The position numbers and the translations under genes were made by a program. From Daphnia carinata (taxonomy: Eukaryota; Arthropoda; Branchiopoda; Diplostraca; Daphniidae): DNA of 64,000 bases. The notes under the pieces were generated by a model. The model was not told where the DNA came from and did no database searches. It saw only the letters and a program-made list of their open reading frames with translations. The stretch is taken from the NCBI RefSeq assembly GCF_022539665.2, contig NC_081333.1, forward strand, positions 10,662,971 through 10,726,970, in the 5' to 3' direction. Shown piece after piece: positions 47,374-58,737 of this stretch (position 1 is the stretch's first letter; each line of letters begins with the position of its first letter).

Positions 47374-49186
47374 ATGAAAGATTTTGTTGTCACTGTGTTG
47401 GGGTCATTGGTCCTTGTTTGTGCTGTGGCTCAGTGGATTGCCTCCCGCACAAAGTCACAACTAGTTGCTTCACTCAACCCAGAATTTCAAAAGTTCCAAA
47501 GGATTTTCTTTGCACCCTATCTTTTGGCACTTTTCTCAGATTGGCTTCAAGGTCCTTATGTATATCGGCTCTACAGCCAATATGGATATGCTCCCAAAGA
47601 GATAGCCTTGCTGTAAGTACTTTTCACTTCCTGTAATTGAAAAAGAAGCATGATAATGTAGTATTTCATGTAGTATAGTTGTAAAATGGTTTTACTGTGT
47701 ATAATGTGGCTTAATTCTGTCATTTTTTCCCCCTAAATAGGTACATTGTTGGATTTGCTGCAAGCTCTACCGTTGGTACTTTTACTGGCCCATTGGCCGA
47801 TATGTTCGGTCGTAGACGTCTGTGTTTAGCCTTCTGTTTCATTTACACATTTTGTTGCCTCACCAAGATGAGTCCAAATTTTTGGTGGCTATTTACGGGT
47901 CGGCTGTTTGGTAAGTCGATTCGCTTAGGATCTTATGATGTGATTAAAAGGGGAGTATTTTTGAAACAGGTGGGGTTGCCACTTCCATTCTGTTTTCCAC
48001 TTTTGAGGCGTGGTACGTCTGCGAACACACGGAGCGAAATGTGTTTCCCGCCGACTGGATATCTTCGACATTTTCGATTTCTACGTTCTGGAACGGGATA
48101 TTAGCCATTCTGTCTGGTGTAGTTGCCGACTTTGGAGCTGATTGGTTGAATTTCGGTCCTGTAGCTCCGTTCATGACGGCCATTCCTTTCCTGGTTGCAA
48201 GCGCTATTTTAATTTCTCTGACTTGGCCTGAAAATCATGGTAATATTATAGCCAAGGCTGCAGTTGTTGTAATGTTCATTATTTCCTTGTTTACCGAAAA
48301 CAGGCAGCCGCCAATTCGGTCTTGGTCGTTCCTTCGTCGAGGGCCTGCGGACGATATTCAATGACCCTGCCATATTTTTATTAGGGCTAGTGCAATCCAT
48401 GTTTGAATCCATTATGTACATTTTTGTTTTCCTATGGACTCCAATACTTGATTCGACCCAATCCGCCGATGCCTGGCCTTTGGGGCTCGTATTTTCCTGT
48501 TTCATGGTTTGCATTATGATTGGATCTTCCATGAATACGCTTCTTCTGAATCGCAATATCCGTCCTTCTACGATCCTCTTACTCAGGTACTTGTACCGAA
48601 TACCATCGTGATCTGCAACGGTTTAACTTTCTTCGTTTATTTAGCGTCGCCTGCTCTGCCATCTCCATGATAACGTGCGCTTGGTCTACAAATATGCAAC
48701 ATCGTTTGCCCGTTATCAGTTTTCTGGCATTCCTTTTATTGGAAATTTCAGTTGGTATGTACAGAACTTATTTTCCTTCGTATTATTTTGTGTAACCTTT
48801 TCCGAGTATTTTCTGCCAATAATTAGGTATGTACTTCCCAGCTATTGGCTATTTGCGCAGTCAAGTGATTCCAGAATCCCAAAGGGCTAGCATCAACAAC
48901 GTTTTTAGAGTAAGCTAGCCCAGCTTGTTGTATAGTTTTTTATGTTTTAAAAATAATAATTATGTTGACACAGGTCCCACTCAATGTTATCACCTGTACA
49001 GTGCTGTACTGTCTGCACAAAAATGACGATTCCGGAGGAAACCACGCATCGGGAGGTGATCAGAACGCATTTCTTTTTAATGTCGTTCTTAGTTTAGTGG
49101 GTTTTGCGGCAGCCATGGCATTTAGTAAAAGATACGAAGAGAAGAGCAAGACCTCGGATGACGAGAAGAATGAGCCCCTGATATAA
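47374..49186 (+). CDS. MFSD5: MFSD5, molybdate-anion transporter (MOT2 family)
   Basis: Twelve-helix major facilitator superfamily protein that imports molybdate for the molybdenum cofactor. Exons 47374-47612, 47741-47910, 47970-48239, 48304-48586, 48645-48754, 48827-48909 and 48974-49186 give 455 aa in phase (human 450). Start MKDFVVTVLGSLVLVCAVAQ. Family markers are FAPYLLALFSDWLQGPYVYR, YGYAPKEIALLYIVGFAASS, ADMFGRRRLCLAF between helices 2 and 3 (the MFS A-type motif), SILFSTFEAWYVCEH and NHGSRQFGLGRSF, with PAIGYLRSQVIPESQRASI in the second half. The polar C-terminal tail ends DDEKNEPLI, a possible dileucine-like sorting signal (inference). Confidence 0.95.
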
Positions 49187-49690
49187 TTTAAGTTTAAAAA
49201 ACAAGTATTATTAGAGCTTAGATAGGGTATGGACACAATTTCAAACTGTACTGAAGGTTTCCTGAAGTTTTCTTTGTCTTAGTTCTTTTCACTTACTCCA
49301 TCTGAAGGAGTCTCGACCCCGATACTCGTAATTTTCATCAAGTTATTTTTTTTTTCCTCATGACTCATTTTAATTGTATCCAAAACATCAAAATTCCCGA
49401 AAGGTGCTTCCGCCTAACCGAGCCAAAATATATGCATTACATGGTACGAATTGTTGCAATACTTATACACGTGACTAAAGAGATGTAAAACGTTGAACTT
49501 CTTTTTAAATATGGAAGACTGAGGAATGAACTATAAAATCATTACCTCCTTATTTTCGAGGGTCTTGTATTTATCGGAGTTACACAAAATACCACGTACG
49601 ACAAAAGTGGTCAAATCATTTAGAAAGGCCTTCCAGGTGGACCTGGTGATAGAGGAAATTAGTACAACTTTCATGATTTTTGCAAAATGT
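49187..49690. other. Tail-to-tail intergenic region MFSD5/SmB
   Basis: About 500 bp of 3' UTR sequence for two convergent genes. AT-rich; nothing else seen. Confidence 0.5.
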
Positions 49691-50724
49691 TTACGAGATA
49701 CCTCCTCTCATCATGCCAGGGGGAGGAGGACGCATTCCTGGTGGAGCGCCGGGAGGAGCACCACGGCCCATCATTCCCGGTGGCATTCCCATCATACCTG
49801 GAGGTGGTCCGCCCATCATGCCAGGTGGAGGAGCCATCCCCATTGGAGGCATGCCAGGACGAGCACCCATCGGAGGAGCAGGAACCTTAGAAACAGGCAA
49901 GTAAACAGATTCGTAAGTACAATACAATTTCATAACGCAATTAATATACCAAATTATGTACCTGAGGTCTCATTTGTGGTGGTGCTGATACTGCTGGCCC
50001 ACCAGCCCCTCTGCCACCAGGAACCATCATTTGAGGTGCAGGTCCACCCACCCCTCTTACTGGACCTTGAAGTCCTGAAAAATAAGTTCATAAATTTATA
50101 AAGCGCAGCCAACAAAAAAAAGTAAGCTGTTTGGCATAGGTGACAAAGTAAACTATTTACCAGCAGGGGCACCCATAGGTGCATTGACAGGTACACCTCG
50201 TCCAGCAGCTCTGCCAACACCAGGTCCTGGAATGACACCTGGCATAGGCACTCTGGGCATACTCTCTTCTGTTGGAGGAGGACCCTCGACTGTCATTGAC
50301 ACAATATTCTCTCCTCTGAGCAAAACGAGACCAAGCACTCTCTTCTCTTCTCTTTCTGTGGCACCAACACCTGACTTGTTGAGTTTGGCTTTAATTTTAC
50401 GGAATTCTTCACAGTCTCCAAGAATCAGATTCATGTGTTTGTCAAAAGCTACGAAGGAAAATGCCACTGCTCATCATCAACAATTTTTGAATAGTATACA
50501 AATTGACTACCTTTAAATGTCCCGATAAAGGTTCTCGAATCTTGCAGAGTCACTCTCACTCGATAGTTCAAATGCTGAACCATTTTGTTGTTTTTACTGA
50601 TCGTCTAAAATACCGAGAAAGTGTTCGGGAATAATCACTTAATTTCAGGATAATACACACACAATTTTGATTTCTCATACAAAACGACATAGTAAATTTT
50701 AGATAAATGAAAACAGTGTACCAT
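49691..50724 (-). CDS. SmB: SmB, small nuclear ribonucleoprotein-associated protein B
   Basis: Core Sm-ring subunit of U1, U2, U4 and U5 snRNPs. Exons 50724-50722, 50604-50511, 50448-50161, 50074-49962 and 49885-49691 give 230 aa in phase. The first coding exon contributes only the ATG (50724-50722), followed at once by a donor (ATG|GTACAC). Exon 2 continues [16 protein letters not shown], aligned with human MTVGKSSKMLQHIDYRM. Sm1 ([20 protein letters not shown]) and Sm2 ([20 protein letters not shown]) are complete. The tail has GRAAGRG and many [14 protein letters not shown] proline-glycine-methionine repeats, which bind WW domains and GYF proteins. Two GRG/GRGA sites could be methylated. 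A shorter start at the inner Met (50583) is possible but leaves out a conserved N terminus. Confidence 0.95.
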
Positions 50725-51937
50725 TTTGACGAGTTTTTGGGTCGGATGTACTTGGATAAACTTGTTATTCCAACTTTAGACCCCGGCTTCCCTCCTTCTT
50801 CTCGCAATTGTTTGGATCCCGCGATTCAAACAGACGCTTGCTTTACGTGTAGACTACGGTGGCTTGTTTTCGGTTAGAAAATGGTCATGCATCTGACAGA
50901 TGGCGCTCAAATCTCCTCTGGCTCTAAAAAGTTTTTAAAATTATGATTTAGTGTTTAAGGCTGAACAAATCGAAACAGATTTTCATTTGAAAAAAAAAAA
51001 ATAATATTAAGAATAAGCCGACGTTAAATTATATTGTTTTCTTTATTATTTTTATTGCATCGGAAAACGTTATTATATATGCCACTTGAACAAACGTAAA
51101 TATTTTGGGAGAAAAAAGTTTGAATATGACGACTTAGCTTAGAAAACTATTTTGATTAGCATACTGAGCTTGTTGACACGAAAGCCTTTATATTACAGAC
51201 GTCATACACATAGGGTTCTATTTTATTATAGCCTTCTCTTTACAGGTCCCTTTTTCATTTGGAAAAAGATGTCACACTGTTTTTACTATACGAGTTTTTT
51301 TTTCTCCATGTGAACTGTCGTTATTCGATCTGGAATTTTTCTAAAGCGTTCCAGGTCCAAACTCTTCAACACATTACTATTTCTGTTGCTATATTTTTGA
51401 TATTTTCGACTCAACAACGTTTTCCAAAGCAAGGTCTTAAAGCAAATGCACGCGCGACACATTCATACAGTCTTCCATACTTTCATTACCTTGTCGTATA
51501 AAAATATTTTCTTCCTCATACATATTTATATCCTTATTGGCTATTATTGTTATTCTCAGAGAATTTCAGAGTAATTCTGGGTTTTACCTCCTCTCCGTTC
51601 CTTCTTAAACGGCCATCTGAAACGATTACTTATAGACTTCATACAAGTGGACAAGTCTAAACAGCTGAGAAAAGCGCTGGGAATCATTTGAAATTCAAGG
51701 GGACGCGCAAAGAACAAAAAAAAAAGGCAAAGATTTCACAAAATATATATGGCAAAAACATTTCATTTTGTTTTCCACCTCCTTTACTAGCTTAGAACTA
51801 TATATTATACGTATGAACGTTTGTGTGTGTGAAAGAGTTATGATTCTATACTAGCCCCGATAGTAAAAGTCGGCCATTTCAGAAAAGATGCGCCGTCCCA
51901 AAACGTCGAACGTCTTTTTACGACATTTGCCGATTGG

Positions 51938-51954
51938 CACACACACACACACAC
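51938..51954. repeat. (CA)n microsatellite
   Basis: An uninterrupted CA run of about 8 units. Confidence 0.9.
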
Positions 51955-54015
51955 GCATAGAGAAATCCATTCATTCTTCATATATACGGGCGATGGATGG
52001 GAGTATTGGAAACACATCCATCATCCTCGTTTTGTTTTTGTTTTTTTCCCAAGTTTTCCGTCTCTCGTCGAGAAACGTTTTTTTACGAATGAATAATTAA
52101 AGATTCGGCACACGTTAAAACCCCTAAAATGAAGAGGTGATTAAATCGTTGTTGAATTTCTGAACGATCTCGCCCTATGAGTCATTCATAACGAGATTCC
52201 GTGATTCCCGAACAATCTGTCATTAAAATAACGCAGTGTATAAGGCCATTTGAACAAAAAGAAGAGCCTTGAGTAATTCAATTGCATGCACCGTCGTTGG
52301 CAAGATGGGAAAAAAAACTAAATGGAATGATAATGCGGTCATTTACATGTTTTTGTGTCTATACCCACAAGTCCGTAAACAGCCAATTGCGAGCTGATTT
52401 GGTTTATGTTGATCCCGGTACTTCGTCAGAGAACTCCCGCCCATCTCCACCCACTTGTGATTTCACGTCCATATCAAGATAAAATAGTGGTGTACTAGAT
52501 TATCATTCTTCTGCTGCTAAGAGGTTCTTTTTCTATTTGATCAATCGCTTCGATATGGAGAACGATACGCAACAATGTAATCATTGCCCTATGGGAGGAT
52601 AGAAAACTTGGAAAAGTAACAAACGAAAACACAAGTCGAGACGATCGGTATTTCATGCTAATAATGAAAAGGTCACGCGACGAGCCGATAGCTTTATATC
52701 AATTCAAGCGTCATAAAATTCAAACAAGAGGCCATTTCGTGCAATATTTTCTCGAAAGTTTGGGTCACCGTGATGAATGAAGCTGTACGCTGCGTGTATA
52801 CATCATCGTGTTGCATACACGCGCATTGAAATCAAGAAAAAGGAGAACGAATACAAGAGGGAGGACGTGTTCCTCTAAGAGAGGGCGGATCTCGCATTGG
52901 GTCCTTCCGATGCGCGCGTTCCATTCAAATCGTACATTTTTCATAGATCTCATATCATCGCTGGTGGGCTCCCCGCAACAGCATGTATAAACACAATGGC
53001 CGACTTTTTCTTTCTTCTTCTTCATCATCATTTTTTTTTCAGACAACCTTTTCGTCAATCCTTTTATGATTCAGACCGCGCGAGTCATTATCGCCTACTG
53101 ACGGGATAACAAAAAAAAATAGGAGGTGTGCACGTACCATAAGGAATCGAATGCGCTAGAAAAGGAAGGAATAGAATAAAGAAAATTAACAGCAGAAAGA
53201 AACCAAAAGTCACGCAGCAGGTCCTATTTCAAGCAGTCGCAAAACAAAAAAGAAAAATCATAAAAATTTGTGGTGGATTGCGTTGTTTAACGAAGGAGGA
53301 AAAGGAGAATAACATTTGAAAGAGAAATGAAAGGAATCCCTTCTCAATTTCCTCGGGTTGATAACCCAGACGATGACGATCGGATAATTTTCTGATTATG
53401 TGACCTATGACTCGTCACATCATCACGGGACTTTAATTTCCATTTCCTATAGTCACCATATGGAGACACACCCAGGAAAACGAAAAATTCTTAACATTGG
53501 AGCGATATCAGTTTACTTTTTCCCCCTTTGTGTTGAAATGAAACTTGATATCTTTTACTATCCTTTACAGTCTAATGATGAACGGTGTATTAATCATGAT
53601 TATAACTGTTAGTGCTGAGTTAAATAGATGAACAGGTAAAAATACTTTTCTAATTAGGGGAAAACCGATACGGTTCTTTCGCCATCGTAAGCGTTTGGCA
53701 ACATATTTTTTTTGTTTACAAGGAAACACGTAACGCAATGTGTTTTTTAAATGTCTTCCGTTTTACCGTGTGCGTCCCACCATTGCGGGGTATGTCCTGT
53801 TGTTCCATGGTTGAACAATGTTTAAAAACTCCTCTTTTACGATAGCCATCTATGGCACCAGTAAATACATCAAAAGAGATCAGAAACTGAAAGAAAACTC
53901 GAAAAGAAATGGAAACATTTTTTTGAAATGATGAGACTCGGATTTATGGAGGCTGATCTTAACCTCCCAACAAGTCAAAACTATCTGATTATCTTCCTAT
54001 TATGTACTGGAAGGC

Positions 54016-54031
54016 GTGTGTGTGTGTGTGT
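54016..54031. repeat. (GT)n microsatellite
   Basis: GT run of 8 units in the gene-free block. Confidence 0.9.
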
Positions 54032-55626
54032 TCCATGCTCGTTTGCGTATAGTCCAGGGTCAGTATCGAATACTTTACGACTTGTTACGGTTCAATGGTT
54101 TGCGGTTAAGGTAAATCTTTCCCTTTCTCCGATTCGATGACGCTTCGCTTGTAGGGGTGGTTTGCGGTCAAGCAAATCTAACACTTTGCCTAGCATTGAA
54201 TACCTCAAAAAAAGAAAGAGAAGGGGAAAAGAATAGATCACACAACTGTTATGGTGCCCTTGGGTATGAGGACAGAACATCCAAGAGAGTTACTGGAACG
54301 GTGGAAAAACGAGGACACAGATCAAAAGATCCTTTCCAGTTCAATGGTTTTAATGACCGCGTGTAGTTAGACCCAAGGACAAAACTATTGAAAGTATAGT
54401 GTACATCACACGAAAGAGAAGACAAGAGTTGGGAAACAAAGGAGTGAGTGAGTCAATACAAAGGAAGAGCCATCTGTAATTAAGCTCTAAATCCGGTATT
54501 AAATTGCTCGCTTTGATGTTTCTAATGTTATCAATAAGCGCTAGTGGATGGCGGCATGTGAAGATGGTAGAATTAATCGTGTCTTGACTCCACCAATCAA
54601 CAATCGCAGCGATTTCATAAAGCGATTAACGAGGACTGTAAGTGCTGATTCAAAAACGACAAGGTTAATGTCATGAGGGACAAACGTGTGACGGGAGGCT
54701 ATCAGATTGGTCACGATTTTGGAACAAAACCAATAGATCACAACCACACTGCTGGACTTATTTTGGGAGGTAGTCGGGGCAGCCCGTGAAAGATGATCGC
54801 TGCTGGTAAACAAACAAATGAACGTAGGAAAAAAAAATGGAGAACTGGACACGAACAAAAGATTTTATCCGGCAAGCTATACGAGACAAGCCAAGAATAG
54901 GAGAGGGTTGGTTTACTAAAAAATATATGTGTCGTGTTAGATTCGCGCAAGATATTGTTCGTTGTGGTGGAAATAAAAGGTCGTCGAGTTCACCCGTGTA
55001 TTCTTCCGTTCTCCGTGCAAGTCGGAGGAGTTCTGTTGAATATACTTTCTCTACTATATTACATCTCTCTTTATTCTTCTGATTCCGTGTCCTCTTGTTC
55101 ATAACTGCGTTCGGCTTGATTTACGGTTCGTTCTTTTCTTTTTTCTTGTTTAGTTGAGTCGTGCCGAGCACAAGATATCGATACACTACGTATTTATAAT
55201 ACCTGTGCATATATAAAGGAGAAAATCCCGGGGTTGGGCCGGTCCGCTCATAAATCACAAAAGTGGTGTTTGTATCTGTAACGTCTCTTTCTCCTTTTTT
55301 TTTCTCTTCTCCCCCTCCCTATTGTCGGGAATGACGTCACAGCAGCATTGGTTCTCTGCTGCTCGGCTGCAATTTTTTTTTTTCATAAAGCTCTGCATCG
55401 CCAGTTTTTGATTTACGGCCCACTTCTGTCTGGCGCGCATCCGCTCCGCATTAGCATATCAATTTGGTCATTTGATGATAGACGCAAAGGAGGAGGGAGA
55501 ACAATAAAAAAATGGATGGAGAGAAAAATATATAACAACAAAACAGATAACGCTTCCCCCCTTTTATGTTCCAGTCTGTAGAAGTTTTCTATCCTTTTTT
55601 CTTTTTCTTCGCCATTTACCTATATA

Positions 55627-55643
55627 GGGGAGGGGGGGGGGGG
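55627..55643. repeat. Poly-G tract
   Basis: GGGGA followed by 12 G in an otherwise AT-rich region. A run of this kind can form a G-quadruplex and is also a common place for length errors in assemblies. Confidence 0.85.
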
Positions 55644-56645
55644 ATATATAGCTTCGCCATTTCCCATCCTCATCAGCCGATGTTTCCTCGTAAAAAAATC
55701 AACTTAACAAAAGCTTTACGTCGGCGAGCGTGAGCCCGAACGTGCGCGAAGTCACAGTTGATTTATTGAGGTTGCTAAGATAGTCCGACCGATATGTTGC
55801 TGTATATACTTCAGACACACAACTGACTTCTTATAAGCGCACATAAATATAGATATATAATTTCTTTTTCAGATTTTTGTTGTTGTTGTTGTTTTGGTTG
55901 TTATTTATCATATTTTTTTTTTTTTGCGTTGTTGGCTGAATTCTGTCCCGGCTCTTTAGTTTCATTGATTTATGTTTTATCAGCGACTAGAATCGCGGGC
56001 GGGTGCAGAAGGCATGGCAAGAGAAAGACGTAATACGAGAGGTGTTGTCTCTGACAAGATATAGCCAGCGATCTTCATCCACCAACCCTACAATTATCAT
56101 GTTTGCACGCGGGAAATGATTATACGCATGCCTTGCTCTCCTCCGTCAGCCCCGTTTATTCGGCCAACACGACAAAGGTTTAAAACAGAAAGAAACAGAA
56201 AAATGGAATTGAAATTCATTTAGTAAATCGTAAATTTTTAGAAGAGGAGAAACAAGATGCAAAAAAACCCAATGTAATAATTATACGATGAAAAAGGCGA
56301 ATAGCTTTTCAATGAACGAGATTGAATTCGACGTGTCGGGAGGTTGTGCGACGTTTGGTCAAAGACTTTGCCCACTAGCAGTGAAAGAAGGCGAGCTATA
56401 TTATTCAAACTGTTGCAGCACTATCGACCGCCGTTAAATTTGATGTCGATTGAATTAAAGCGATATACAGAACGGCTTTTATGTCAGCCGTCAACCGGAA
56501 AAATATATTTATGCAGGCGCATCTCCTCAGCCATCTCAATGATGATCTCCGGTCACGTTTGCTCAATTCAAAAAAGCTTTAAAAAAATGATAATAAAATA
56601 GTGGAATAAAAAAAAAAGGAAAATGTCTGTGAAGGTATGTGTGTC

Positions 56646-56666
56646 CTCTTCTTCTTCTTCTTCTTC
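56646..56666. repeat. (CTT)n microsatellite
   Basis: Perfect CTT repeat of about 7 units. Confidence 0.9.
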
Positions 56667-58581
56667 GACACATATAACCCAAACTCGTAAAAATGGTATT
56701 TAAGTATCCAACTGGTGTGCGTAGTCTATTCAGGAAAATAGAAAAATGAAAGAGAACAATACAACTGTTCTGGCACTGTCTCTCTGTTTTTAATCTCTGC
56801 CATGGCATTCTATAAAATTCATTTGAATTTCAATTGCCCTGTTCATCACCTGCAAATAAAAGGATCTGTTTAGGTATATACAATTCTTTTCAATATTTAG
56901 AAGCAAAACACACAGCTAAATAACAGTTATGTGCTCCGTTATGAATACCTCTGAACACAAATAGGTTAACTCAAGACTATGTTTACTTGAAGCTAATTAT
57001 TTTACAACAAGTTTACATTTACATTGTCCTAAGGCCAATAACAGTTAGAGAAAGAAAAAAAGCAGACCAGACTGCCGACAGGATGAGAAATGAGGGTCTC
57101 ATCATCCTATATACATATATAGCTATATGGATCCAACTATTTTTGTCAGCCCAAAATGAATGGAATTAAGGCTAAACTTTAAACTAAAACGTACGTGTAT
57201 TTAGGCCTGTGGAAACTACTTTTGAGAATACGCCGTGTGCCTTTGTCCTTCCGAGCAAAATTTCTCCGTATAAGCTGTTAAAGTGTCTTTTCTTTTTTTC
57301 TTTTTTTTTAAGTTCTCTTTTGGGGTCATGTGCTGTACGATGATTTACGATCGTGTATACCTTTTTATACACATTTCCTTATTATGTTTTTGCCTCTCTC
57401 CAATTCGTCGGCGCGTATGATATTATTCTTCAACCATTTCTCACTTGCCAGCGACTGCCATGTCCGTTTCTTTTTCTTTCGCGACCTGGCGTGAACCCAC
57501 CAGAAATATAATAACCGATCCCTTTTTTTTTTTTTTAAACATGAATTCCTCTTCAACAGATTTGTTTTTGTATTCAGAAACATTTTTTTTTTTTTGACAG
57601 GAAGTTGTTGATTTCCTGATCCAATTTCACTCGAACGAGTCGGGTCTAGTTCGACCTGGAATCGAACACATTGATGATTGACTCGCAGCTGTACAGGCAA
57701 CTGTTTGATTTCATTTGTCTAGCCACTAAAAACTTGTTATTGTTTTCATTTCAGTCACGTTCCACTGAATTGAAGGATACTTGAAGTTGAAACAAAACAA
57801 TGCAAAACTCTCACAAGAGCGTGTTGTATTTCCCCCTTGCAAAAATGAAAAAAAAAGAGGCGACATTGACGAGCAAATACCTGGATCTACCTGGATAATG
57901 TCAACAGAGCAACAGGGCGTGGAATGCCCCTAAAGTAAAAGTTAAAAAAAAGGGCAAGAAAAGCAAAAAAGAAAGGTTGAGGTCAATTTGCCATGTCTTC
58001 TATATATTTTAAGTCCGACTATGCGTCCCTTCTCCGTAGACATGTAAGGTCCTACGTTACTTCCCTTCTTATACCTGGCAAATCCTTGGGCTGATCTGGT
58101 TCAAATACTGGAAACAACATTTCCCCCCCTCGCTGATGATGTCCTGCATCGTGTACGGGGAAAAAAAAAATAGATAGAGAAAAGCCACTAGACGACCCCA
58201 AATGGAGTGGGGTCGAAAAGTCCCTCCATCCTTGGCCAGGAAAAAACAAGAAAAGAAACCGTAATTCGAGAGTTGGTGATGATGGCGCGCGCTAAGTCGT
58301 CCACTAAGAAGCATTTCTTTTCAAATTCCTATTGTCGTATTTACGAATGTTTGAAAGATGAAAAGAAAATCCATTATAGTTCTTTTGCTTTTTGTTCATG
58401 TGGTCGTTGGAGATGTATCTGTGTGAAGTGGAAGGACATCAAGAAGAGGGAGAACGAAAAAATAAATAAGAGAAAGGCCCCAATCATGAGAAGATCAGAA
58501 AACTAACGCGCGCGCGCTTCAACAGCTAACGGGAATTTTCGTGTCCTTCGTGATGTGTGCCTTGTTTCTTCTCGACCGAAG

Positions 58582-58737
58582 ATGATGATGATGACTTTCT
58601 GCCATAAGCTCCTCTTCATCGCCTTGACTCTATTTCCCATTGCCTTCTACCTTTTCTTGTTTTCGCCAGGGACTTTTATTTATCTCACCTTCGACAAGCC
58701 AACAGTCGAACAGATCGAATATCACCATCTGCTCTAA
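58582..58737 (+). CDS. Possible 51-aa membrane microprotein
   Basis: A small frame beginning with four successive ATG codons (MMMMTFCHK), then a hydrophobic stretch LLFIALTLFPIAFYLFLFSP and a polar tail KPTVEQIEYHHLL. A single membrane helix with a short acidic/His tail is a common microprotein layout. No family is recognised and there is no splice or promoter support; the pyrimidine-rich DNA here makes chance Phe/Leu-rich frames likely. Confidence 0.15.
   Translation: MMMMTFCHKLLFIALTLFPIAFYLFLFSPGTFIYLTFDKPTVEQIEYHHLL

Noticed and set aside
54758-55102. 114-codon minus frame in the gene-free block
   Set aside because: Overlaps a plus-strand frame of similar length, has no recognisable domain, and is not flanked by credible exons. 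At this length and composition chance frames are expected.
57590-57680. tRNA-like sequence GGTCTAGTTCGACCTGGAATCGAAC
   Set aside because: It resembles a B box, but I cannot fold acceptor and anticodon stems around it.
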